Assembly: GCA_910577235.1 (NCBI GenBank)
Contig: CAJTMX010000016.1
Coordinates: 30,780 to 94,779, forward strand
From: an uncultured Acetatifactor sp.
Lineage (GTDB): Bacteria; Bacillota; Clostridia; Lachnospirales; Lachnospiraceae
Direction: 5' to 3'
DNA: 64,000 nucleotides
Notes under the pieces: generated by a model
What the model was told of the DNA's origin: nothing
Seen by the model: only the letters and a program-made list of their open reading frames with translations
Databases searched by the model: none
In this document: positions 57,128 through 64,000 of the stretch, piece after piece
Layout of the letters: each line of letters opens with the position of its first letter
Numbering within the stretch: position 1 is the stretch's first letter
Program-made: the position numbers and the translations under genes

Positions 57128-58837
57128 TTGTCAGATAAAAACAATATGGTAAAAAAATATCAGGCGGCCTTGTATATCCGCCTGTCAAAAGAAGATGGCG
57201 ATAAGGCGGAGAGCAACAGTATATCCAATCAGAGAGACTTGATTTACGCCTTTCTCAAAGATCAGGAGGATATTCAGGTTTGCGAGGAGAAAGTAGACGA
57301 TGGATATAGCGGCGTGGGATTTGACCGGCCTGGGCTGCTCTCCATGCTGGAGGATGTGAAACAGGGAAAGATCAACTGTATTATTGTAAAGGACTTGTCA
57401 CGTTTCGGGCGCAATTATATCGAGACAGGCAGATATATACAGCAACTTTTTCCCTTTCTGGGAGTGCGGTTTATAGCGATCAACGATCGCTATGACAGTG
57501 AGCGTATGGACAGCCAGGCAGACAATATCATTCTGCCGTTTAAAAACCTCATGAATGATTCCTACAGCCGGGATATTTCCATTAAAGTGAGAAGTCAGAT
57601 TGAAGTAAGGCAAAAAAGAGGGGATTATATCGGGAGTTTTCCTATATACGGTTATCTCAGAGATCAGGGATGCAAGGGAAAACTGGCAATAGACCCGGTG
57701 GCGGCGGAAGTGGTAAGAGAAATCTTTGACATGAGGATCAAGGGCTACAACAATCAAAGGATTGCGGATTATCTGAACGAACATGGAATACCGTCCCCTA
57801 TGGAATATAAGATGTTGCTGCACTGGAAATATTCCACATCCTTTAAGCTGAACCCGCAGGCCCAATGGTCTCATGTGGCTGTGGAACGCATTCTGAAAAA
57901 TGAAATTTACACGGGCACAATGGTGCAGGGAAAAGAAAAAACTCTGAATTATAAGGTAAAAAAGCGGATCAAGGTTGATAAAGAGAATTGGATTCGGGTG
58001 GAAAATACCCATGAGGCCATCATATCGAAGGAGGATTATGCACTGGTTCAAAATTTAATGCTCCGTGATACCCGGACACCGCCCAGTGGAAAACAATTGT
58101 ATCTTTTTTCAGGATTACTCCGTTGCGGTAGCTGCGGCAGTAATATGGTGCGGAAAAAGATACGGTCTGCGGGAAGTGAGTACTGTTACTATATCTGCTC
58201 CGCAAATAAAAATGATAAATCTGTTTGCAGTAGTCACAGGATACGGGAGGACTTTTTGAACGGAGCGGTGCTGAAAATGCTCAATGCGCATCTGGCGCTG
58301 GTCTGCGCAATGGATGGATTGCAGGACATTATTGCAAAACTACCTTTGCAGGAACAGGAGGTTCAAAGAAGATGCAGGCAGTTGGAGGAGCGGCGGGCCG
58401 AACTTGTGAGACGGCAAAAACTGAAAATCTCCGTCTATGAGGATTACAAAGAGGCATTGTTGACCAAAAAGGAATACCTTGAGATGAAAGAAGATTACGA
58501 GACATCCTGTAGGCAGTTAGAGGAGGCAATTGATCTTCTGGAGAAAGAGATTTCTTCTTTTGCCCAGATGAATGGTCTACATAGTCCCTGGATCGAGCGG
58601 CTTAAAGAAAGCGGAAATATCCCTGAGTTGGACAGAGGGATTGTGGCAGTGACGGTTGAAGAGATTAACGTGACAGACTCGGAGCGTATAAAGATTCACT
58701 TTAAATATCATGATGAGTTTGAGATCGCTTTGCAGATGCTGGAGGCGGCTATGGCGGCGGGCAATACCGGGGAAAAATTATCCGACAGAGAGAGCCTGCG
58801 GATGGAGCGCTTTCTGTTGGCAGCAAAGGAGGGGTAA
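57128..58837 (+). CDS. Large serine recombinase 1
   Basis: A 569-aa serine integrase. The N-terminal resolvase domain starts YQAALYIRLSKEDG with nucleophile Ser20, and has VKDLSRFGRNYIETG (catalytic arginines). The recombinase domain (about 165-290, with GYLRDQGCKGKLAIDPVAAE) and a zinc ribbon (CGSCGSNM ... ICSANKNDKSVCSS) follow, then a coiled coil (about 390-480). Start codon is TTG at 57128, with GGAGG at 57114-57118. Its stop is four bases before gene 2. All catalytic residues are intact, so it could perform sigK excision. In C. difficile the excising enzyme is also a large serine recombinase. Confidence 0.93.
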   Translation: MSDKNNMVKKYQAALYIRLSKEDGDKAESNSISNQRDLIYAFLKDQEDIQVCEEKVDDGYSGVGFDRPGLLSMLEDVKQGKINCIIVKDLSRFGRNYIETGRYIQQLFPFLGVRFIAINDRYDSERMDSQADNIILPFKNLMNDSYSRDISIKVRSQIEVRQKRGDYIGSFPIYGYLRDQGCKGKLAIDPVAAEVVREIFDMRIKGYNNQRIADYLNEHGIPSPMEYKMLLHWKYSTSFKLNPQAQWSHVAVERILKNEIYTGTMVQGKEKTLNYKVKKRIKVDKENWIRVENTHEAIISKEDYALVQNLMLRDTRTPPSGKQLYLFSGLLRCGSCGSNMVRKKIRSAGSEYCYYICSANKNDKSVCSSHRIREDFLNGAVLKMLNAHLALVCAMDGLQDIIAKLPLQEQEVQRRCRQLEERRAELVRRQKLKISVYEDYKEALLTKKEYLEMKEDYETSCRQLEEAIDLLEKEISSFAQMNGLHSPWIERLKESGNIPELDRGIVAVTVEEINVTDSERIKIHFKYHDEFEIALQMLEAAMAAGNTGEKLSDRESLRMERFLLAAKEG

Positions 58838-58841
58838 GCGT

Positions 58842-60533
58842 ATGGCCAGAAAAAGCAGAAAACTTTCGCAGACGGAAAACATGCAGGAAAAGTCGGAGAT
58901 TATATATCAAACGGCTATCTATGCCCGGCTTTCCATCGAGGACAATGGCTTGCAGGGAGACTCCATAGAAAATCAGATTTACATGATTGAGAAATATGTC
59001 AGCCAATGCCAAGATCTGAAAGTGATTCACACATATGTGGACAACGGGGAGACAGGCACCGATTTTGAACGCCCGGCCTTTACGGAAATGATGGAGGACA
59101 TCAAAAGAGGAATAATAAACTGTATTGTAGTAAAGGATTTGTCCCGTTTTGGCAGAAACTATCTGGAGACAGGGAGTTATCTGGAAAAAATATTTCCTTG
59201 TCTGGGGATACGCTTTATCTCTGTAAACGACCGCTTTGACAATTTGCACAGCGGAAAGGGAGATACTCTGCTGGTTCCCCTCAAATCCATTCTCCATGAC
59301 ACATATGCAAAGGATATCTCCAGAAAAGTTAGTTCCGCCATAGACGTGAAAAAAAAGTCCGGAAAATTTATGGGCAAGATCCCACCTTACGGGTATGTGC
59401 GTGATGAACAGGATCGTTACAGACTGTGCGTACATCCGGGGAGGGCTGAGACTGTCCGCATGATTTTTAGATGGCGCATGGAGGGTATGGGGCCTGTCTC
59501 CATCGCCCATCGCCTGAATGATATGGGAGTTCCCACACAGATGCAGCTCCGCTATATGGAAGGACATAGTGATGGCAGGGAAAACGCTCTCTGGCGAGGG
59601 TCTGCTGTGGACAGTATTCTGAAAAATCCCTGTTATATGGGGTGTATTGTGGAGAGAAAGGGAAGTAATCTTCTCTACAAAGGGAGAGAAAGCCAGGTGA
59701 TCCCCGCATCCGAATGGCATCTGATTGAAAATACCCATGAGCCGATCATAGACAGAGAGACTTTTGAGAAAGTGGCAAAATTGCTTGTGGAGAGCCGGGA
59801 AAAAAGGGATAGACAGCTTGCCGGGAAAAAGCATCGACAGAGAACGGAGAACATTCTGAGCGGCATGATTCAATGTGGGATATGCGGTGGTGGCGTTCAC
59901 CGTGATGGCGGTTATTTTCGGCAGGATGGGACGCTGGTTCGCTATCGTTTTTATTGTTCCAACAAATATATCAAGTCTCAGGGCTGTTCCTCCAGAGCCA
60001 TGGACGAGGCAGAACTAAAGAACATTATACTGCAAGCCTGCAAGAGGCAACTGGAACTGTTGGTTGATATGAAAGAGCCTATGGAAAACATGCTGGAAGT
60101 CGTCAGAAACGGCCCCCACCTCTGTGATTTGAAAGTCCGGATTGCCACTTTAGAGGAAAGACAGCGGAAATTGCGGCAGAGGAGAAACGGTCTGTATGCT
60201 GATTATAAGGAGGGTATTCTCACGGAAAAGGATTATGCGTTTGCAAGGGATCAGTACCAGACGGATATTGAACGATTGCACAGCGAACTACAGTCCGCAA
60301 GACAGGAACTTTCGGACAGTAGACGGATGCCGGAAATAACCATAGGCTGGATTAAGTCACTCATCCGTTTTAAAGATACGGGAGAGTTGACACGGGAGAT
60401 GTGCCAGGCCTTGGTGGAGAAAGTGATCTTAAATAAAAATTCCGTAAGTATCCATTTTACTTTTGCGGACGAGTACGAAAAGGCGCTGGGCTTTTTGAAC
60501 GCTAACACAGAGAAGAATGGCGGTGTACTATGA
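58842..60533 (+). CDS. Large serine recombinase 2
   Basis: A 563-aa serine integrase. Start at 58842, preceded by AAAGGAGGGG, not the longer frame from 58710, which runs inside gene 1. The catalytic domain has TAIYARLSIEDNG with Ser31 and KDLSRFGRNYLETG; the zinc ribbon is CGICGGGV ... FYCSNKYIKSQGC; a coiled coil follows (about 430-500). Its ATGA overlap with gene 3 shows translational coupling. It differs strongly from gene 1, so the pair is not a fresh duplication. Confidence 0.93.
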   Translation: MARKSRKLSQTENMQEKSEIIYQTAIYARLSIEDNGLQGDSIENQIYMIEKYVSQCQDLKVIHTYVDNGETGTDFERPAFTEMMEDIKRGIINCIVVKDLSRFGRNYLETGSYLEKIFPCLGIRFISVNDRFDNLHSGKGDTLLVPLKSILHDTYAKDISRKVSSAIDVKKKSGKFMGKIPPYGYVRDEQDRYRLCVHPGRAETVRMIFRWRMEGMGPVSIAHRLNDMGVPTQMQLRYMEGHSDGRENALWRGSAVDSILKNPCYMGCIVERKGSNLLYKGRESQVIPASEWHLIENTHEPIIDRETFEKVAKLLVESREKRDRQLAGKKHRQRTENILSGMIQCGICGGGVHRDGGYFRQDGTLVRYRFYCSNKYIKSQGCSSRAMDEAELKNIILQACKRQLELLVDMKEPMENMLEVVRNGPHLCDLKVRIATLEERQRKLRQRRNGLYADYKEGILTEKDYAFARDQYQTDIERLHSELQSARQELSDSRRMPEITIGWIKSLIRFKDTGELTREMCQALVEKVILNKNSVSIHFTFADEYEKALGFLNANTEKNGGVL

Positions 60534-62107
60534 AACAGCAAAAAATCGGGCTGTATTTGAGACTTTCCGACGAGGATGACAATGAATGTCAGGATGAGAG
60601 TAACAGCATTATTTCTCAGCGGGAAATCCTGAATGCATATGTGGAGAGCCACGGTGAATTTACGGATTATACGGTGGCGGAGTTTTGTGATGACGGGTAC
60701 AGTGGAACCCATTTTTGCAGACCGGGAGTACAAAAGATGTTGGAAGATATAAAGGCAGGAATGATTACTGTTGTTATTGTCAAGGATTTCTCCCGGTTTG
60801 GACGCAATTATATTGAAGTGGGAAATTATCTGGAACAGGTATTTCCCTTTTTCGGTGTTCGGTTTATCTCGGTGAACGATGGATTTGACAGCGGCGTTGT
60901 GGATTTTTCAGGCGAATTTTTTGATGTTGCCTTTAAGAATCTGATTTATGACCTGTATAGCAAGGATCTGTCAGAGAAGGTTACCAGCGTGAGGCATATG
61001 AAAGCCAGACAGGGAAAATTTATTACCCCTTATGCGCCCTATGGCTATCTTAAGGGTTCGGGGCAAAAATTGGTTCCCGATCCGGAGGCTGCGCCTGTAG
61101 TTCGCAGGATCTTCCAGATGGCCACGGAGGGCGTTCCCAAAGCCCATATTGCGAACGCTCTCAACCGAGAGAATGTCCCTTCTCCGCTGGCGCTGCGCCG
61201 GCGGAGGGGTGAGCATTTCCCGTGTAAGACAGTGAACGGAAACAGCGCTTGGAGAGCGGCGGCAATCTTCTCCATTTTAAAGGATCAGCGTTATGTGGGC
61301 GATATCGTATATGGCAAGGTAAGACCGATGGCAGTGGGCAGTGGAAAAGACCGTGCGGTGCCCAGAGAAGAGTGGATCATTGTGTCAGATGTCCATGAAC
61401 CGATCGTCTCCCGCAATATGTTTGAGAAAGTCAATCAGATGATGCAAAAACGCCGCTTTTATGACCGGGATGGTACGGTGCCCTTGGCGGGAAAAGTCCG
61501 ATGTGCCGGATGTAACCACATTATATCACGAGTAAAGAGATCCCGCCGCAAGGGGGGAGAGGGGGCGACTTATCGCTGTGGCATGCAAAACATGACAAGG
61601 GAGTTTGGGTGCTGTCCGCTGACAGTGGAGAAAAGCCGCATCGAGGGAGTCCTGCTGACCATGCTCCGAAAGGCGGTGGAATTGATTGCCGATCCAGAAA
61701 TGATTGAAAAGGCGGAGAACCTGCCTGCTCACAGGGCGGAGGAATCGGAGCGGCTTATAGCAATGTGTACATCGGAGATTAAGCGTCTGACAAGAGAACG
61801 GATGGAAAAATACGAGGCGTATAAGGACGGTCTATTGACGCGGGAAGAGTTTATAAAAGAAAAGACGTTGCTGGACGGACAGATGAACGAGCTTACTGAC
61901 AGTATGGAGAAAGCAAGGCGAGTGTTAGCTGAAGTAAGCTGTGATGATTCTGGCGGGCCAAATGTTTTTTCCCTGTTGGAGCATTTTGCCCCATTTGAGA
62001 CACTGACACGGGAGATGGTGGATACATTTGTGAGACAGGTGTTTATCTGCCAGGATGGGTCTCTGCGGATCGAGTGGAAATTTAAAGATTTTTTGAAAAT
62101 TTTTTAG
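60530..62107 (+). CDS. Large serine recombinase 3, next to the right end
   Basis: A 525-aa serine integrase with IGLYLRLSDEDDN (Ser13) and VKDFSRFGRNYIEVG; recombinase domain about 175-300; zinc ribbon CAGCNHII ... YRCGMQ ... FGCCPL; coiled coil about 385-450. It ends 19 bases before the TA crossover at 62127, so its 3' end abuts attR. Integrase genes usually lie next to their own attachment site, which makes this one a strong candidate for integration and excision at sigK. Its start overlaps gene 2's stop. Confidence 0.93.
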   Translation: MKQQKIGLYLRLSDEDDNECQDESNSIISQREILNAYVESHGEFTDYTVAEFCDDGYSGTHFCRPGVQKMLEDIKAGMITVVIVKDFSRFGRNYIEVGNYLEQVFPFFGVRFISVNDGFDSGVVDFSGEFFDVAFKNLIYDLYSKDLSEKVTSVRHMKARQGKFITPYAPYGYLKGSGQKLVPDPEAAPVVRRIFQMATEGVPKAHIANALNRENVPSPLALRRRRGEHFPCKTVNGNSAWRAAAIFSILKDQRYVGDIVYGKVRPMAVGSGKDRAVPREEWIIVSDVHEPIVSRNMFEKVNQMMQKRRFYDRDGTVPLAGKVRCAGCNHIISRVKRSRRKGGEGATYRCGMQNMTREFGCCPLTVEKSRIEGVLLTMLRKAVELIADPEMIEKAENLPAHRAEESERLIAMCTSEIKRLTRERMEKYEAYKDGLLTREEFIKEKTLLDGQMNELTDSMEKARRVLAEVSCDDSGGPNVFSLLEHFAPFETLTREMVDTFVRQVFICQDGSLRIEWKFKDFLKIF

Positions 62108-62150
62108 CCCTAACTTGACAGGAGAGTATGTGAGCCGGATAGAGAAGAAA
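62105..62150 (+). other. attR: right junction of the sigK element
   Basis: The element half is TAGCCCTAACTTGACAGGAGAG, ending at 62126; TA at 62127-62128 is the shared core; host half begins TGTGAGCCGGATAGAG. The bases left of TA pair as an imperfect inverted repeat with those right of TA at attL (14 of 22 positions). Confidence 0.8.
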
Positions 62151-62189
62151 GCGCTGGGGAAACTGCGGGAGAAGTTTGAGCAGGGGTAG
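62127..62189 (+). CDS. sigK: sigK 3' segment
   Basis: Twenty codons, YVSRIEKKALGKLREKFEQG, and a stop, continuing exactly where the 5' segment stops (the Tyr codon is shared). They match the end of SigK in Bacillus and Clostridia (ISRSYVSRIEKRALxKL), forming the second half of the region 4.2 recognition helix. There is no start codon or ribosome-binding site, so the segment is expressed only after excision of the element at 52740-62128. Confidence 0.93.
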   Translation, partial: YVSRIEKKALGKLREKFEQG

Positions 62190-62215
62190 ACGGTAGAAAA
62201 GGCATGGTAATATCA

Positions 62216-62271
62216 AAATAGGGGTAATATCAGTGGAACTAACGGATGTTGAACTGGTATTATCCCTATTT
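62216..62271 (+). terminator. Terminator of the joined sigK
   Basis: AAATAGGGGTAATATCAG (62216-62233) pairs with CTGGTATTATCCCTATTT (62254-62271; two G-U pairs). It lies 26 bases after the sigK stop. Confidence 0.8.
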
Positions 62272-62349
62272 CAATTTATACTTTTTGTTTTTATAGTGCA
62301 GTTCAGTGGTAAAATTATGTAAAAATATATTACAAAACTTTATGGAACT

Positions 62350-62389
62350 TTGTACTATGGTATAGGTGAGACCTATCACATTGTACTAT
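62350..62389. repeat. Direct repeats around a small palindrome in the gap after sigK
   Basis: TTGTACTAT at 62350-62358 and at 62381-62389 flank the palindrome ATAGGT-GAG-ACCTAT (62362-62376). It could be an operator for the HTH gene at 62574. The rest of 62190-62573 shows no gene. Confidence 0.45.
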
Positions 62390-62573
62390 CGGATATAAAC
62401 TATATATATGGTCATGTTTGCTATAATGAAATGGACTGTATGACGAGCGGATTGAATATATGCAAAATGCATATATTTCATGTAAAATAGATTATAAGAG
62501 CTTTTTTTAGTATGCAACTGAGATATAGTTTCTGACTGATTAAAGTGGTAAGATAATTGTGGAGGTGGACAAA

Positions 62574-63914
62574 ATGTATAGAACAAAATCAAATCAAGAA
62601 ATAGGAAAATATCTGCTGGAGATGATTAATGATAAGTTTGGCTCTCAGCGGCAGTTTTGTGTAGCATATGTAATGGCGACGGAAAATGATACACAAGATG
62701 AGGAGAGAATACAACGAATGGCCAATCGTATCTCTCAGATCACACAGGGAAAGAAAGCGGTTCAACTAGCTGATTTTCCTGTATTCACGGAACTCTTGGG
62801 AGTTTCCTGTGAAGAAATTTTAAGTGCGGGAGAGTGCTCAGCCCCTACAAGGAACCACTTGACAAATTATCTGGTAGCTTTTTCAAGAGATGAAAAGCTG
62901 TGGGAAGAGTATGTTCATCGGGAAGATAAGCTGATTTTGAAATTTGACGAATATGGGAAAACGGTTATTGACTATGCGTTGGAATTTAAAAACTTCGGAT
63001 TCCTTAAATTTTTAATGGTAAACAATTATATTTGGTTTGTAGATGCGGCTACAGACCCCAAGGACTATTTTAGGATATATGCAGCTATGAATTTTGGGGC
63101 TGGTACGAGTATAGCGCCTAGTTCACAGCAGGGTAGGGATGCAATCCGCTGGCGTATTTCCTGTCCCCAAAATGATTCCAACTTTGGATATAGGTATCCC
63201 TGCGGAGCTGATGTCTTACAGACTGTCCTTGCAGGAAATGATGACTTGAGAATGCAGATTATATCTCTGGCGATAGAATACAGGGAAGTTGATATGCTGC
63301 GTCAACTTCGGGCAAGAGAAATTCCCTCTTTATATCGGGCATGTAATTTGGAATATATATCTGCGGATTGTGATAGTTATTACAATGAGGATATGGTAAA
63401 GCATATTGCAACGGCAGAGGAAGAAATACTGGATTACTTCTCTGAAGAATTTGAAATAGTGGACAGGTTTGGTCGGAAAAATCGATTTATGTTTCCTTTT
63501 ATGAGTAGTTTAGTTGAGCTTTTGATAAGGGATAACAGTCAATATTCAGAAAAATTGCTAAAAACATCTATAGAACATAACAGGAAAGTCTATAAGGAAA
63601 TAGAAAAATGGAAGGGGGATTCTACAAAATATTATCTAGAATATTATGAAAAAATGTCTTTAGATGCAGACGGTGTACCATATCGGAGCAAAGAAGAGAT
63701 TAGGTTGCTTGTGGACAATACAGTAAACAATTTGTTAAAGCAGATGAATTTCTATGAAAATGGCAATATTGTATGCTACAGGGATGGAGAGAACAAAAAC
63801 GGGGCGATAACAAATATAGTTTATATTAATGCGAAATCTAATAAAAGTAAAATAGATTTCCTGATTCAAGAGGTAAACGATTGGTGTAAGAGAATCCGTT
63901 CAAAAAGCTTTTGA
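62574..63914 (+). CDS. HTH-like protein with ankyrin-like repeat, unknown function
   Basis: A 446-aa cytoplasmic protein. The start at 62574 follows GGAGGTGG. Residues about 8-75 resemble an HTH (XRE-like) domain used in a modified form (EIGKYLLEMINDKFGSQRQFCVAYV ... NRISQITQGKKAVQLADF), with an insertion before the second helix. A helical section near 120-145 (EYGKTVIDYALEFKNFGFLKFLM) looks like an ankyrin repeat. The remaining 280 residues are helical and unrecognised. Base composition is clearly more A/T-rich than in core genes, suggesting transfer. It may sense or bind a ligand and regulate nearby genes; the directly adjacent repeats at 62350-62389 could be its target. Confidence 0.6.
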   Translation: MYRTKSNQEIGKYLLEMINDKFGSQRQFCVAYVMATENDTQDEERIQRMANRISQITQGKKAVQLADFPVFTELLGVSCEEILSAGECSAPTRNHLTNYLVAFSRDEKLWEEYVHREDKLILKFDEYGKTVIDYALEFKNFGFLKFLMVNNYIWFVDAATDPKDYFRIYAAMNFGAGTSIAPSSQQGRDAIRWRISCPQNDSNFGYRYPCGADVLQTVLAGNDDLRMQIISLAIEYREVDMLRQLRAREIPSLYRACNLEYISADCDSYYNEDMVKHIATAEEEILDYFSEEFEIVDRFGRKNRFMFPFMSSLVELLIRDNSQYSEKLLKTSIEHNRKVYKEIEKWKGDSTKYYLEYYEKMSLDADGVPYRSKEEIRLLVDNTVNNLLKQMNFYENGNIVCYRDGENKNGAITNIVYINAKSNKSKIDFLIQEVNDWCKRIRSKSF

Positions 63915-64000
63915 TGATTGTCTTGTATGTTATGTGGAAAGCATATATAATCCCGAGTTTGACACTTGTGAAAGTAAAAAACGGCTACAAATCCAGTAAT

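Larger units (their letters stand above)
52740..62128. mobile_element. Skin-like 9.39-kb prophage/ICE-derived element in sigK
   Basis: The element lies between the two halves of sigK and runs from just after TA at 52738-52739 to the second TA at 62127-62128. Removing it fuses ...ISRSY with YVSRIEKKAL, sharing the Tyr codon, and recreates canonical SigK. Content from left: hairpin terminator, parB fragment, two short N-terminal fragments, an 787-aa lipoprotein, short ORFs, a DUF6870-like protein, and three serine recombinases reading towards the right end. No phage structural or conjugation genes remain. It is comparable in function to B. subtilis skin (48 kb) and C. difficile skin (about 15 kb), but smaller and inserted further towards the C terminus. 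Confidence 0.9.

Noticed and set aside
52721..62140. GGAG shared by both element ends (52733-52736 and 62121-62124) as crossover site
   Set aside because: Exchange in GGAG would shift the frame and destroy SigK, whereas TA restores it and centres the attP symmetry.
1..64000. CRISPR arrays, rRNA genes, insertion sequences with DDE transposases
   Set aside because: I looked for regularly spaced repeats, rRNA signatures and transposase motifs and found none; the only short tandem repeats are at 22101-22171 and 53221-53277.

Overview
The window looks like chromosome from an anaerobic, spore-forming Firmicute, most likely of the Lachnospiraceae (class Clostridia). I infer this from gene content: gpr, spoIIP, spoIIM, sigK and a Spo0A-type effector are present, together with RqcH, RemA, RNase Y, the GAACnnnnGTTC type of SOS box, TTGACA/TATAAT promoters, and several DUF proteins I associate with this family (DUF4317, DUF5685). 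Most of the window is ordinary core genome with short gaps, strong GGAGG ribosome-binding sites and well-formed hairpin terminators.

Layout. 1-9.5 kb: the end of ribF, a Na/Pi transporter, an SH3-NlpC/P60 cell-wall hydrolase behind a WalR-type box, rpsO, pnp, a zinc-ribbon / DUF5685 / J-domain cluster, a reverse-strand DUF4317 gene and tRNA-Ala(CGC). 9.6-16 kb: a possibly 5'-shortened acetyltransferase, a 151-bp nested inverted repeat, a Spo0A paralogue without receiver domain, glgA, a SpoVB-type flippase and rqcH. 16-26 kb: the operon yicC-remA-gmk-rpoZ-rimO-pgsA followed by cinA, then recA (with two SOS boxes), recX and rny. 26-33.7 kb: an aminotransferase, spoIIM, a XerD-like protein that has lost key catalytic residues, DAHP synthase, a second SpoVB-like flippase, and a cysteine desulfurase followed by an iscU reduced to 36 codons. 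33.7-37 kb: an accessory stretch (large solute-binding-type lipoprotein, membrane protein) lying where the rest of iscU would be expected, before mnmA. 38-46 kb: a PHP phosphatase, gap-pgk-tpiA, and a zinc-ribbon plus TPM-domain pair. 46-52 kb: rpsT, gpr, spoIIP, lepA, hemW.

The most striking feature is at 52.2-62.2 kb. sigK, encoding the late mother-cell sporulation sigma factor, is cut inside the recognition helix of region 4.2 by a 9.39-kb element. The 5' part (52165-52740) ends at Tyr192, and the last 20 codons (from the same Tyr codon) lie at 62127-62189. Joining the halves at a shared TA dinucleotide restores a 211-aa SigK exactly in frame. The two element ends form a 46-bp imperfect inverted repeat centred on that TA, as expected for a serine-integrase attP. 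The element carries three consecutive large serine recombinases, a large lipoprotein, a DUF6870-like small protein and a remnant of a conjugative-element parB. This resembles the 'skin' elements of Bacillus subtilis and Clostridioides difficile, but with a different insertion point and cargo. SigK here lacks a pro-sequence, so excision could be the main switch for late mother-cell gene expression.

The sporulation genes therefore fit together: Spo0A-like effector, SpoIIM and SpoIIP (engulfment), GPR (germination), and SigK behind a DNA rearrangement. The rest is housekeeping: RNA decay (PNPase, RNase Y, YicC), translation (RpsO, RpsT, RimO, LepA, MnmA, RqcH), recombination (RecA/RecX) and lower glycolysis.
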